This document shows positions 1 to 8,866 of a stretch of DNA of 42,758 nucleotides, in pieces. The position numbers were made by a program, and so were the translations under genes. Position 1 is the stretch's first letter; each line of letters opens with the position of its first letter. The notes under the pieces were generated by a model that ran no database searches, was not told where the DNA came from, and was given only the letters and a program-made list of their open reading frames with translations. Location of the stretch: IMG/VR virus record IMGVR_UViG_3300025141_000218, positions 1 to 42,758 of that record. One strand, given 5' to 3'. This DNA comes from a virus.

Positions 1-21
1 TCCCACCAGAGGAGAACGACG

Positions 22-444
22 ATGTCAGCCTACATAGTGTGTAAACCGGATGACCTTACCAAAGAGCAAATTCTGCAGACCCTGGAGCTACTCGGCTACA
101 CGACAGTGGAGGTTGGGAAGGATATCAACCTTGTTGGGTACCGTGGAGATACGCGGCAGCAGACCGCGGATATCGTTGTACGCCGAAGGTACGTCGGTGG
201 GTCGAGTAACGATCTCGGGTTCAAGAGGTTGGAGAATGGGAAGTACCAGATCATCGTCTCCCAGTACGACAACAGCCACCTCGTCACCAAGCACAACGGG
301 GTCCGCGGCATGAAGTTCCAGGAGCTCTTTACCCAGGCAGCCTCTACTTCGAAAGTGATAGAGAACGCGAAGAAGAGAAATCTTCGGGTAGAAATGCCTA
401 AGAGCCTGAGGTGGGGAGAGCCTGTGAAGCTGAGCTTGGGCTAA
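22..444 (+). CDS. DUF1257/Ycf35-like protein
   Basis: A 140-residue protein. The order of elements matches the DUF1257 (Ycf35) family known from cyanobacteria, plastids and some large phages: an N-terminal alpha/beta segment with a leucine-rich helix, a V-G-Y-R-G-D-T turn near residue 38, an A-D-I-V-V strand near 49, a D-L-G-F-K-R segment near 64, a G-K-Y-Q-I-I-V strand near 72, and a basic C-terminal half. The family has no firmly established biochemical role; in phages it often sits near AAA ATPases. The start is supported by AGAGGAG eight to ten bases upstream. The gene is convergent with the next one, with a single base between the stop codons and no room for a classical terminator. Family assignment is from memory of the pattern, not from a search. 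Confidence 0.6.
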   Translation: MSAYIVCKPDDLTKEQILQTLELLGYTTVEVGKDINLVGYRGDTRQQTADIVVRRRYVGGSSNDLGFKRLENGKYQIIVSQYDNSHLVTKHNGVRGMKFQELFTQAASTSKVIENAKKRNLRVEMPKSLRWGEPVKLSLG

Positions 445-445
445 C

Positions 446-1252
446 CTACAGCGGAGTAAGGGAAGCGTCCGAAGACATCCCGAATTCGGCCTGCTGGTTA
501 GGAGCTGCGGTAACCAGGCTAACTGCGTTGGTGTTAATCGGGACAATCTCACCAGGAATGATAGTGATCGTTTCCTGGATGATCAGACCCTGGGAATCCA
601 CCGCCATAGTATGAGTCGGAATCATGCACTGCTCGAGGTAGTAAGCCCCGACAGTGTTATCTTCCGTGTCCCGCATAAGCAACATGAGTCCAGTCGGGAC
701 GCGGAAGATATCCGACGCCAGGTTCAACCACAGGTTCTCGTACCCGGGCTGCTTGAATACTGCCGGGAGCTCATCTGTGAGGGAAGGCCCGTACTCACTA
801 CCGGTACCACCAGTGGTGAAGGGCTGCAAGTACGCGGGGACCGAGCCACCAAACATATCTTTGATGGCATCGATTCCGCCTACTTCGCCACCACCGGCAG
901 TTGCGCCAGTGTAGTACCACGAGTACATAACCCGAAGCAGGGAAGGTCCGTGATAGACAATTCGGCCCAGAGTTACCTGGCGCACAGTTCGGCCACGGAA
1001 GAAGTAGCATTTCTCGCTACCAATTTCGTGAAGCTGCTGGACTGCCGAGTTCTGCGCTACCGCGAAGTTCTGTGCCAACCCGATGGGATACACATTGCTG
1101 GTCGCGGCATTCCCCAGAGCACTAAGGAACGGGGGACCCACGCACAGCAACGTATTTTTACCTGTGAGGTAGTTGTTGTCGCGGAGGCCACCTTGGACAT
1201 GCTGATCCCACGGGTTCCAGTTTGAAGTTCCAAATACTTTATCTTCAGCCAT
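446..1252 (-). CDS. Virion protein, possible tail tube
   Basis: A 268-residue protein, the last gene of the minus-strand structural block and two genes downstream of the sheath. It has no signal peptide, membrane segment or low-complexity region. The middle (about residues 78-110) has a C-Y-F-F-R-G-R-T-V run, then G-P-S-L-L-R-V-M-Y. Near residue 176 there is N-L-W-L-N-L followed by F-R-V-P-T-G-L. The C-terminal part alternates strands ending in E-Q-C-M-I-P-T-H and I-I-Q-E-T-I-T-I-I-P-G-E, a pattern reminiscent of the beta-rich tail-tube/Hcp fold, where a strand entering the lumen is followed by a long hairpin. Myoviruses usually place the tube gene near the sheath gene, which supports but does not prove the call. 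A strong SD (GGAGG) precedes the ATG. It lacks the EKxA signature found in the head proteins. Confidence 0.45.
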   Translation of the reverse strand: MAEDKVFGTSNWNPWDQHVQGGLRDNNYLTGKNTLLCVGPPFLSALGNAATSNVYPIGLAQNFAVAQNSAVQQLHEIGSEKCYFFRGRTVRQVTLGRIVYHGPSLLRVMYSWYYTGATAGGGEVGGIDAIKDMFGGSVPAYLQPFTTGGTGSEYGPSLTDELPAVFKQPGYENLWLNLASDIFRVPTGLMLLMRDTEDNTVGAYYLEQCMIPTHTMAVDSQGLIIQETITIIPGEIVPINTNAVSLVTAAPNQQAEFGMSSDASLTPL

Positions 1253-1278
1253 CTGTTAGGTCCTCCGTTAAAGGCTAA

Positions 1279-2361
1279 TTACACCAGGGTGTAGTTGATG
1301 GTAACCAACAGGTCTTCCAGGTTTGGCGCGGCGGCAGCACCCACCAGGCTGAAGGAAAGTACATCGCCCGTAAGAATATCTGTCAAATTCTGATCCAGAC
1401 CCAAGTCATCCATGGTATAGGCGGTGATGTCTATCCCAGCGGTGTATTGTTTTGCTGCCAATTTAAGGGTCTCGCCTGCCTGGGTCTTGTTGATGATGTT
1501 GATCGACCAGATGTTAGCGACGTGGCCCGTTAGACCATTGCTGCATGTGACGCCAACGGAAGTGATGGTGCAGTTGGCCGGTGCAACCCAGCAGGGGATG
1601 TCGTGCGGAGATCCCGCAATATCGCGGACCGGGTCAGACCAGGTGTCGGTCTTAGTTGTGTGCTTAGCAGCCAAGGTGACGACACCAGCGTTAGTCATCG
1701 TAACATCGTTGCTCAGCGAGAATGCTGCAGCTGAGGTACCGTCACCAATCATAATGTTAGTGTCGGCAAGGGGAATCACTGTGGCGGTAGCTGCATCACC
1801 GATGAGCATACCCCCGACGACGCCCATGTCGAGCTTCGCAGCGGTAGTGCCATTCCCAATGAAAATCTCTCCGACACCCAAATTTACCGCGACAGCCGAG
1901 GTAGCGTCCCCTACCAGGAAGTCTCCGGCGGTGCCGATTGTAATCGCGGTTGCGGTAGCAGCATCCCCAACGAGGACTGCGCCAACAGCACCCATATCGA
2001 TTTTGGCCGCTGTAATGCCATCGCCGAGGAAGATCTCACCAACGGCTAGGTTGACGGCTACAGCCGAAGTAGCGTCACCAACGAGGAAATCCCCCGCGGT
2101 GCCGATGGCTACGGCTGACGCAGTGGCAGCGTCCCCAACCAGTACGTTACCAACACCCTTCATCACAAGTTCGGCCGGTAGGCTAGCGGCACCAATAAGA
2201 ATGCTGCCAGTAGTCAGACCACCGACAATTCCGCCCAATGCGGCTTCCAAGAGAACAAACGCAGCATCTACGTCTGAACGTAGGTCACGGACAATTTCAC
2301 TTCCCCGTTCCAGGTGGGGAATCGAAGCCACCTGGCCTCCAAAATAAGTGCTAGATCCCAT
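1279..2361 (-). CDS. Repeat-rich beta-structured virion protein
   Basis: A 360-residue protein. After a 70-residue N-terminal region there are eight consecutive repeats of 18-19 residues (about residues 71-219), each of the form hydrophobic-L/F-(V/I/L)-G-D/N-(A/G)-x-T-A. They group into a 56-residue higher-order unit of three repeats. Such Gly-Asp/Ala-Thr repeats are typical of elongated beta-helical or beta-prism shafts in phage fibres. The C-terminal 130 residues look like a globular beta-sandwich, with alternating strands and two cysteines near residue 270. The gene sits between sheath and the possible tube gene, so a tail or collar fibre, or a decoration protein, is the natural inference; I cannot choose between them. 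AAGGAGG precedes the ATG. The repeats are compositionally biased, so any homology hits in this part should be treated with care. Confidence 0.5.
   Translation of the reverse strand: MGSSTYFGGQVASIPHLERGSEIVRDLRSDVDAAFVLLEAALGGIVGGLTTGSILIGAASLPAELVMKGVGNVLVGDAATASAVAIGTAGDFLVGDATSAVAVNLAVGEIFLGDGITAAKIDMGAVGAVLVGDAATATAITIGTAGDFLVGDATSAVAVNLGVGEIFIGNGTTAAKLDMGVVGGMLIGDAATATVIPLADTNIMIGDGTSAAAFSLSNDVTMTNAGVVTLAAKHTTKTDTWSDPVRDIAGSPHDIPCWVAPANCTITSVGVTCSNGLTGHVANIWSINIINKTQAGETLKLAAKQYTAGIDITAYTMDDLGLDQNLTDILTGDVLSFSLVGAAAAPNLEDLLVTINYTLV
1705..2151 (-). repeat. Intragenic tandem repeat, 168-base unit
   Basis: This is the DNA behind the eight short protein repeats of the beta-repeat protein. 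The higher-order period is 56 codons (168 bases). An identical 20-residue stretch beginning I-G-T-A-G-D-F-L starts at residues 86 and 142. The DNA copies differ at many third positions, so the repeat is kept at protein level and is not a recent perfect duplication. Confidence 0.75.
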
Positions 2362-2394
2362 CTTACTACCTCCTTAGAATCTCATTAACCTTAA

Positions 2395-2412
2395 CTTGCC
2401 CACCCGGGCGAG
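2395..2412. other. Intergenic hairpin between sheath and repeat protein
   Basis: CTTGCCC and GGGCGAG flank a four-base ACCC loop. The stem is 7 bp with one internal mismatch. On the plus strand it is followed by TTTATT. On the minus strand, which is the transcribed one here, the 3' side is AAGTTAAGG with no U-tract. It lies between the sheath stop and the SD of the next gene. It could be a weak or bidirectional terminator, or an mRNA-stability element. Confidence 0.35.
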
Positions 2413-2431
2413 TTTATTAGGCACTAGTTAC

Positions 2432-5400
2432 CTACACAACCAGCGTAACCTTAATCTGGTTAGCTGGGTAGTACGGTGTTACTGAAATATCGACATACAT
2501 AGTATCTGGCACCTGCGGGTCAATCCGAATTGAAGTAACCCCGATGTTCGAAACAATGCTACCACTCATCCCGTCAATGATCGTACTGACCAGGATGCCG
2601 ACATAGTCGAGGAAGGCCTTGGTAAGGTTGAACTTACCCGCCAATCCCTGCATCGATACCCGCAGGCGCTTAGTAATGTAATCAAGCACGTGCGTGACGG
2701 AAGCTTCCCGGGTCTGCAAAGAAGTCACGTCGGTAGTCAACTGGTGCCGGTTCTCCACTGCGGAGTACTGGTCCTGCTGAATCAGCCACCAAACTCCACC
2801 GCCGGCCGCAGTATCCATATCAGCCTGGGACAACAGATCCCAAGAACCGGAAATACTCTCGAGCCCAGCCAGAGTCAGTGTGCTGAAAGACTGCTGCGGG
2901 GGAGTCGAGGAGCAAAGGCCCGCTAGAGCTGCGCAAGCATACATGCCGTGGATCGACGTGGAAGCACCGTTCTGCAAGTAAGTTGCGGAGTCAGGCTGTA
3001 CGTACCGAACTCGGCGGTATGCGTAAGACGTTGCTTTCGAGGCCAGAGCAGCAGCAAGCTGCGCGCGGCCAGTCGAAGTTGTAGTGTCGATAGCTGCCTG
3101 ACGGATGTACAGAGTAACTGTCTCATCGTCGGCATCCCACGCGGCCGAAACGGACGGGAGTGTAGTTGAGTAGAAGTTGTCGTCATTACCGGAGGTCCCT
3201 GGTCCCGAACCCGGAGCAAACCCGGTAGTGCGGAACTTCAGGATGTTCCCAGCGATAATCTCGGAGACGGAATACTTAAGAGCGTCGCCCTCACGAGTGC
3301 AGTACAGGCCATTGGCAATAGTCACTGAACCAAGGATCGGAACCGTGGCGCCAGTGGCATCCAATTCGCCGGACAAATTCGCTGCAATGTCGAAACCAGT
3401 AGTGAGATCCACAGCCAACTTGAAGGTATCAGCTGTAACATCGTAAGGATCGTCCTGGCCGGGAGCGGAACCTACAGTCGTAGGTACTTGCTCCGTTGGG
3501 GTATCTTCACAAACGAAGCATACGCGCTCACTCTTACCAGTAGTCGGGTCGGCCATGGCGGTGACGTGCGCATCGAGTAGGCCGTGTACAGCCGGGCTCT
3601 CGGACATCGGAGCGATAGCGTACACATTCGCCGACTGGATAAAGTCGAAGGCAGTTGCGTAGGCAGCCATGGTGCCATTGGGCATCAGCGTAGAAGTAGC
3701 ATCTACACCAAACGCTGATACCTGGATATTGGGTGCGTTCAGCATAGCCAGGTAGACACCGAGCGCCAGTGGGTTGCTCGAGCTTACCGGGCCGATTGCC
3801 GTATTCATCTCGGCGTAAGTCGAGTAGACCTGCACTGCTGGGCTCGCGCCCGAAACGGTGATGTCGGTACGCAGGGCAGTGTAGCCTGCGGCCAGATTGG
3901 CAGTGCTGTTGGAATACTCTACCCCACCAGCGTCGCGGTTAAGACCACCCTTCAGGGTAACCAACTGCGTGTTGTCGTTAAAGATAGCCTCGGGCAGCGG
4001 CTTCGCTACCGTAGTATTGAGGAGTGTCCCATCGGTGGCTGCCCCGGTAATTCCCTGGGAACTGATGTACCAGGTACCCAGAGCAGTGCCCACCGTCGCG
4101 TTTTTCTCGGTTAGGTTGATATAACCATTTGTCATCGACTGCGCCCCAACGGCTGAGTCGGTCCACGTGACATTCGAGAAGGAGCTGATATCCCCAACGT
4201 AAGTACCGGCGTTGTACACCTTATCGCCAATCTGGGAGCGCACGGGATCACCCCGGAAGATGCGCCCCGTGTAATCGGTAGTCGCTGTGGAGTATGGTCC
4301 CCGGAAGAGCATGTTAACCGCGTCTCCGCTAAACTCGATGCTGGAGTCGAAACCCGCTAGGGTGCTGCACATAGCTGAGTCCAACGCACAAGCGAGCACG
4401 TTACCTGTCGTTACTAGCAACCGGTACCCAACAGTTAGTGGCCCTGCGCCGGCCAGATTGGAGGCAAGGGTGATAACTCCGGTGCCTGCCGCGATCCCCG
4501 TTACCACTTCGTATACTCCGAAACCACTCCCTGCCGGAGCAGCAGCCCCGCCAGTGGGCCAGATCTGCACGTGCATCGTCCCCGCCGCTCTTTCTGCTTC
4601 GGCAAACGTGTGGGCTGGTACGTTCAGGGTACCATCGGTGAGCAGTGTGTTCACCAGAGTTCCCGTACCTGCGTATACTTCAGACCCATACGTAAAGGCG
4701 TCGTTTGAGGTGAAGGCGAAAGGAGTACCGCCCGGGACCAAGGCATTGAGGGCTGTCGCAATATTAGCCTGCGAATCGCAAGTTGAGCTCGGCACGCCGC
4801 CGCCTACAAAGGTGTGCGAACGCTCCGGGCCGCCATTGACTCGTACTGTGAACGTACGGCCGGCGAGCGACTCGTTAGCGATCAGCGGGCCCGCGTCAAC
4901 CGTAGAGGATTCACTCATTACATACGGATAGCCAAAGGTAGCCGAGGTCGCAGCGTAATTGTTGGGGTCTGCTCCGAAGTTGAGGAAGTACCGTTTATCA
5001 TCAAGGTTGCCCCCCAGAATTGCAGTGCTCGTCCCTGACAAGTAAGAAATGGCTGTCCCGCCTACGGTAGTGTTTGGTCCGAAGAAGGACTCGATGTCTG
5101 CCTTCGCCAGCATAGCGGTATTGAGGCCAGCTGCTGTAACAAAGGAAGGAACATCTAGTGCCACCAGAGGGTCCCAGTCATTAGTCGCGTCAGATGTTGC
5201 GTATTCTATGTAAATAACCGGCTGAGTCAGAGCGAGTGGATCGGCTACTGGTGTGTGCACGTAGGGCAACGTATACGCACCACCGAGAGCGAAGGCAGCC
5301 AACTCAGTTTCGTTATCCGCGTCACTCATAGTCCAGCTAATAGAAGTATCGTCCGCCGGGGCAGCAAGACCGAGAGCTACAGCGGCGGTCGTTTGTAGCA

Positions 5401-6745
5401 CAGCCCCATCTTCACCGCCAGGGCCCGTACCGGCGGAAATGGCGGAAATTAGATACCATCCCTGCTCCCAACCTTTGGACCCAACTGCACCATCGTGCAG
5501 GTAAATGTACTTCCCGACGTCCCCGCCCGGACCGGCCACGAAGTCTCCGGTGCCGTGGACCCCGGCGGCCCCGCCTGTGCTGTAGAACGTGTCAGGATTC
5601 GAAGCAAAAGCAATCTGCCCATCATTAAGTACGGAATTTCCACCCCCGTCGAGGTCTACTTCGATGAACTTAACGGACACGAGGTTACCGAAGGCCCCAC
5701 GAACCGAACCCGGTGTTACCGACTGGTCGGTAACATACTTCTGATAGCCGTGCCCCTCGAAGTGGTAATACGCGGAAGCAGTAACACCATCGGCCGACAA
5801 CTGTACATCGGCGTAAGCATGGCGCCCAGTCTGCAGCAATTGGTTCGATGTTGAGCCAGAACCAATGGGCCACAATAGCTGGTTGTTCGGGGAACGGGAG
5901 AGGTCCCACTCATTACCTGTTAAGGGAGTTGCGTTATACAAGGGCTTAGCGACCCCCACCGTAGTGGACCCGGAGTCGATAACCTCTCCGCAAGCCATAT
6001 AGAAGTTCTCGGCTCCCAGGTAAGTGTGCGCGCTAGCTGAAAGAGCCCCGCCATTACCTCGGTTGTACGCAATCCCGACACGGTTGTACCGATTGCGGTT
6101 AATGGCGCTAGTGTCGCTCAAGGTAACGATGGTTCCCGCCCAAATACGTGCGATGTTGATGTTGTCGCCGTCGAACGTAAGGTAGCTAATAATCCCGCGG
6201 GTATCCGGAAGTGAGAGATACGGGAAGACAATGGGGTTATTCTCGTAGTCCCCATTCCCGTAGTAGCGGATGCTCTCAAAGGTGTTGAACGCAAGGATGG
6301 TATGCAAGTCAGTAGCGAGTCCCGTGCGGAACATGATACTGGCGGCGTCACCTGAGGAGACCGTTCGAACCGCGAGCTGCGTCGCTGATGGAGAGCTCCA
6401 CACGGCGTACCCGGCGAAGCCCTCATTCAACTTCGAGACCATCGTAGCTGCCGACAGAGTACCGTAGGAGGTAAATGTGTACTCGCGATTAACACCGTCA
6501 ATCTCAAGGTACACACTGTCCTGCGCGGCGCTGACGACGAAAGTCGCGCCTACAGCACCACTGGCAATACGAGCCGGTAGCGACAGCGATGCACTGCTGT
6601 TGAGCGAACCATCGGAATCCTGCATCTCGATGATCTGGTAACAAGGTCCGACGATGCATGCCGGAAAGGTGGGACTGAAGATCGTAGGTGTTACCGTCGA
6701 CAGTACCTGCTGTATTTGAAGTCCGGGCTGTGGGATCGAAGCCAT
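2432..6745 (-). CDS. Contractile tail sheath protein, very large
   Basis: A 1437-residue protein, roughly two to three times the usual 450-700 residues of a sheath. The N-terminus has the P-G-(L)-(Q)-I-Q-Q-V opening followed by a short strand ending I-V-G-P, typical of sheath subunits. The last 220 residues match the conserved sheath C-terminal domain: a G-M-Y-A-C-A-A-L-A-G-L helix, an L-T-L-A-G-L-E segment, a G-G-G-V-W strand, an L-T-T-D-V turn, a long helix with D-Y-I-T-K-R-L, and a final strand pair ending in P-Y-Y-P-A-N-Q-I-K-V-T. The extra length lies between these ends and is Gly/Ala/Thr/Asp-rich and beta-like, so it probably forms domains on the sheath surface. GGAGGG precedes the ATG. 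No EKxA head signature was found. The tail-sheath call is strong on the C-terminal pattern; the middle is unassigned. Confidence 0.82.
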   Translation of the reverse strand: MASIPQPGLQIQQVLSTVTPTIFSPTFPACIVGPCYQIIEMQDSDGSLNSSASLSLPARIASGAVGATFVVSAAQDSVYLEIDGVNREYTFTSYGTLSAATMVSKLNEGFAGYAVWSSPSATQLAVRTVSSGDAASIMFRTGLATDLHTILAFNTFESIRYYGNGDYENNPIVFPYLSLPDTRGIISYLTFDGDNINIARIWAGTIVTLSDTSAINRNRYNRVGIAYNRGNGGALSASAHTYLGAENFYMACGEVIDSGSTTVGVAKPLYNATPLTGNEWDLSRSPNNQLLWPIGSGSTSNQLLQTGRHAYADVQLSADGVTASAYYHFEGHGYQKYVTDQSVTPGSVRGAFGNLVSVKFIEVDLDGGGNSVLNDGQIAFASNPDTFYSTGGAAGVHGTGDFVAGPGGDVGKYIYLHDGAVGSKGWEQGWYLISAISAGTGPGGEDGAVLQTTAAVALGLAAPADDTSISWTMSDADNETELAAFALGGAYTLPYVHTPVADPLALTQPVIYIEYATSDATNDWDPLVALDVPSFVTAAGLNTAMLAKADIESFFGPNTTVGGTAISYLSGTSTAILGGNLDDKRYFLNFGADPNNYAATSATFGYPYVMSESSTVDAGPLIANESLAGRTFTVRVNGGPERSHTFVGGGVPSSTCDSQANIATALNALVPGGTPFAFTSNDAFTYGSEVYAGTGTLVNTLLTDGTLNVPAHTFAEAERAAGTMHVQIWPTGGAAAPAGSGFGVYEVVTGIAAGTGVITLASNLAGAGPLTVGYRLLVTTGNVLACALDSAMCSTLAGFDSSIEFSGDAVNMLFRGPYSTATTDYTGRIFRGDPVRSQIGDKVYNAGTYVGDISSFSNVTWTDSAVGAQSMTNGYINLTEKNATVGTALGTWYISSQGITGAATDGTLLNTTVAKPLPEAIFNDNTQLVTLKGGLNRDAGGVEYSNSTANLAAGYTALRTDITVSGASPAVQVYSTYAEMNTAIGPVSSSNPLALGVYLAMLNAPNIQVSAFGVDATSTLMPNGTMAAYATAFDFIQSANVYAIAPMSESPAVHGLLDAHVTAMADPTTGKSERVCFVCEDTPTEQVPTTVGSAPGQDDPYDVTADTFKLAVDLTTGFDIAANLSGELDATGATVPILGSVTIANGLYCTREGDALKYSVSEIIAGNILKFRTTGFAPGSGPGTSGNDDNFYSTTLPSVSAAWDADDETVTLYIRQAAIDTTTSTGRAQLAAALASKATSYAYRRVRYVQPDSATYLQNGASTSIHGMYACAALAGLCSSTPPQQSFSTLTLAGLESISGSWDLLSQADMDTAAGGGVWWLIQQDQYSAVENRHQLTTDVTSLQTREASVTHVLDYITKRLRVSMQGLAGKFNLTKAFLDYVGILVSTIIDGMSGSIVSNIGVTSIRIDPQVPDTMYVDISVTPYYPANQIKVTLVV

Positions 6746-6748
6746 GGT

Positions 6749-7402
6749 TTAACTCCCTCCATTCAACAAAGTTTCCATGCGCATTGTAATATACTGGATC
6801 ATGGGTTGAAAAGCCTCCTCGCCTGCGGAACCTAGATATAAGGTATCCTTTATCAGGAAAGGAGCCTGTATGACGACCATTTTCCATTCAGAGGCTGAAG
6901 ACCCCTGAACGAGTGCTCCGGCAGAAGTTTCCTGCCCTATCACCATATTGTTGACAACGCCGTGGATCCCCATCTTCTGGAGAATCTTCTCGAAGACGGG
7001 AACCATGCGGAAGATGAAGTAAGCGAGCCTGCGAGCCTCGGCCCCCTCGCGCGCAATGCAATTAATGGAGAAGGAAGCGCTGATGAGACCCTGGAAGTAA
7101 ATCTCGTTCTGATTGAGGAAGTTCCCGGTCGTCAGCTGCTGCGACATACCAGACCCGGTCCAGGTGCTCGACCCGAGTTGGGTTACGAGCATCGGGCGGG
7201 TATTCGGCGATTCCATGTTCTGCGGCGCCTGGTCAATAATGATGATGTCGGTGTCTGACTGGTTGCTAGTCCAACGAAAATCCCCCACCGGCCGAGCGCT
7301 AAAGAGCGACTTCAACCAGGATACCCAGGCGCGGACCGCGTCATTCAACACGTCCGGGATCGGGTCGTTAAAGGGGTGATACGCTGGCATCGCACTACTC
7401 AC
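6749..7402 (-). CDS. Neck/tail-terminator-like virion protein
   Basis: A 217-residue soluble protein directly upstream of the sheath gene, a position where myoviruses commonly encode the tail terminator or completion protein. It has a helical N-terminus, a D-I-I-I-I-D-Q-A-P-Q strand-turn near residue 50, an alternating hydrophobic middle and a helical C-terminus with F-Q-P-M-I-Q-Y-I-T-M-R-M. No catalytic motif is visible. The start is a GTG: AAAGGAG lies 5 bases upstream of the GTG at 7402, whereas the next ATG (7390) would be 17 bases away. The previous stop codon abuts the GTG with no gap. The role is inferred from position and size only. Confidence 0.4.
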   Translation of the reverse strand: MSSAMPAYHPFNDPIPDVLNDAVRAWVSWLKSLFSARPVGDFRWTSNQSDTDIIIIDQAPQNMESPNTRPMLVTQLGSSTWTGSGMSQQLTTGNFLNQNEIYFQGLISASFSINCIAREGAEARRLAYFIFRMVPVFEKILQKMGIHGVVNNMVIGQETSAGALVQGSSASEWKMVVIQAPFLIKDTLYLGSAGEEAFQPMIQYITMRMETLLNGGS

Positions 7403-7948
7403 TTACTCTCCTTTCTTAGGATGGTAGCCGTACTTCTTGTCCATGTGGACGCCTAGAAGGCCGAGCCCAGCGCCACCTACACCCAACCCCAGCGCTGCAA
7501 GAAGCCTACGGGATTTCGGCATCCGCCGGATTCGTGCAGATACTCGAGGAAGAAGCATCTTGGCACCCGTCGCCCCAATTCCACCACCTATGGCTACAGC
7601 CAATGCTGCTTCGTGCTTCGTCAATTTCCGACGACCCTGAGTCTGCTGCGGTTGTCTAACAGCGGCAACCACGGTTTTGCCCGCGGAGGCAGGAGCAGGT
7701 GCACGCTTAAGGACCCGGTTATATGAACCGAGACTTCTCGCCAAATTCTTGTTGTCAGCCATGGGGGGTGCTAAATCCTGCCCGGACCCAATGCCGGCTG
7801 CTTGCTCCGGGTTGTCGCCCTGTTTATTCTGGGCTTGCATGTCCACGCGAGTCTCGGGGGTGCCAGAGCCTTTGTATCCGCCATGGAATCTGCGGAAGCT
7901 AAGCTTCACCAATGTCTCTTCCAGCACTTGTTCCGGTGTAAGACTCAT
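7403..7948 (-). CDS. Basic glycine-zipper protein with KLS leader
   Basis: A 181-residue protein of unknown function. The N-terminus is a short amphipathic stretch ending V-K-L-S at residues 14-17, the leader type seen in several proteins of this block. The middle (about 25-105) is polar and Gln/Pro/Ala-rich. The C-terminal part has two short Gly/Ala-rich hydrophobic segments (about 112-126 and 147-165), too small and glycine-rich for ordinary transmembrane helices but like glycine zippers, separated and followed by Arg/Lys clusters. The same layout occurs in the 198-, 160-, 278- and 299-residue proteins nearby. It overlaps the previous gene by ATGA. It may be an internal virion protein that contacts DNA or membrane on ejection; this is inference. 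Confidence 0.5.
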   Translation of the reverse strand: MSLTPEQVLEETLVKLSFRRFHGGYKGSGTPETRVDMQAQNKQGDNPEQAAGIGSGQDLAPPMADNKNLARSLGSYNRVLKRAPAPASAGKTVVAAVRQPQQTQGRRKLTKHEAALAVAIGGGIGATGAKMLLPRVSARIRRMPKSRRLLAALGLGVGGAGLGLLGVHMDKKYGYHPKKGE

Positions 7949-8841
7949 AATCGGTATGCCCCCCGCAATGCATCGTACGTGGGATCCTTGTCGTTGCCAA
8001 CATCCTGAGGATTCGTGAAGAGTCGCTGGGGACCTGGGAAGAGCGCGATCTGCTCCGCATCGGTCAGGTTGAGCGGCAACTGGTACTCAATGTCACCTTT
8101 CGGGATCGCATGGAGAGGGAAGTCCTGACGGATGAGCCCACGACCCTTCTCCACTTTCCGTATACCCTCACCTACCCGCCACCTACGATTCTCGGAATCG
8201 ACCACCAGCCACTTAGGGTGAATTTCCGGGTAATTTGCCAGGCGACCGGTAGCGTTGATGTTCTGCATCTCTCCGAGGTCCGCGGAAGTAGTCGCCTCCG
8301 GGGGAGTAATGATCTGGAGGTAAAGCTCCATAGGTTGGTGGAATCCACCAACCCAGCTGGTGTCGTAGCAATTCAAGCAACGTGACTTCGTCTTCCGGAG
8401 GGTCACGCTATCAGTGCAGACCGAGCAACGCTGGCCAAAAGTACGTGAGGGGAACACCCAGGCTAGTCTACCAACAAATTCCTGGAGCCGGATCTGGAAG
8501 TTCCTCGCCATCTCCATAGCCATGAGGTCCAGCTCAGCTCGCATGGTAACGCCACCCTGCGGTGGGAAGTAGAGGGTGTCTGCACGCTTCTTATCTACTA
8601 CCCGAAGGCGGTAGAACCATTGGCGGTATTGGGACTTCTGGCCCCGCAGTGTGCGATCTCGGAACCGGAAGGCATCCGTGAAAGGACCCGCGAGGGTAAC
8701 GTAACCACTGTGCTCGTGGTCACTGCGTTCAATGTAAAAATCATAATCGAATAAATCTTCAGAGGTGGGGGCAATCTCCCAGTGGAGGTCAAGATAGTCC
8801 AGATCGAAGCTCCGGACTTTCAAATTTACAACTTCTAGCAT
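7945..8841 (-). CDS. Connector-region protein with zinc-ribbon
   Basis: A 298-residue protein. The first 90 residues read like a fibronectin-III/immunoglobulin-type beta-sandwich, with aromatic strands such as L-D-L-H-W-E-I and W-F-Y-R-L-R-V-V-D. This is followed by a helix and then a C-x2-C-x12-C-x2-C zinc-ribbon at residues 139-158. The C-terminal half is beta-rich and ends in a Tyr/Arg tail. Its place between neck-type genes and glycine-zipper proteins suggests a head-tail connector or neck component. The four cysteines are the clearest feature; zinc binding is a prediction. The ATG lies in a short 25-base gap and the stop overlaps the next start by ATGA. Confidence 0.5.
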   Translation of the reverse strand: MLEVVNLKVRSFDLDYLDLHWEIAPTSEDLFDYDFYIERSDHEHSGYVTLAGPFTDAFRFRDRTLRGQKSQYRQWFYRLRVVDKKRADTLYFPPQGGVTMRAELDLMAMEMARNFQIRLQEFVGRLAWVFPSRTFGQRCSVCTDSVTLRKTKSRCLNCYDTSWVGGFHQPMELYLQIITPPEATTSADLGEMQNINATGRLANYPEIHPKWLVVDSENRRWRVGEGIRKVEKGRGLIRQDFPLHAIPKGDIEYQLPLNLTDAEQIALFPGPQRLFTNPQDVGNDKDPTYDALRGAYRL

Positions 8842-8866
8842 TGACCCTTCCCTTCATCGTCCATTA

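Noticed and set aside
1705-2151. Possible CRISPR array or other spaced DNA repeat
   Set aside because: The repeat is in frame, continuous, of 168 bases and diverges at synonymous positions, with no spacers of constant length between identical repeats.
1424-2347. A 307-codon plus-strand frame opposite the repeat protein
   Set aside because: It mirrors the repeat of the minus-strand gene; the minus frame has the SD, gene spacing and fibre-like protein pattern.
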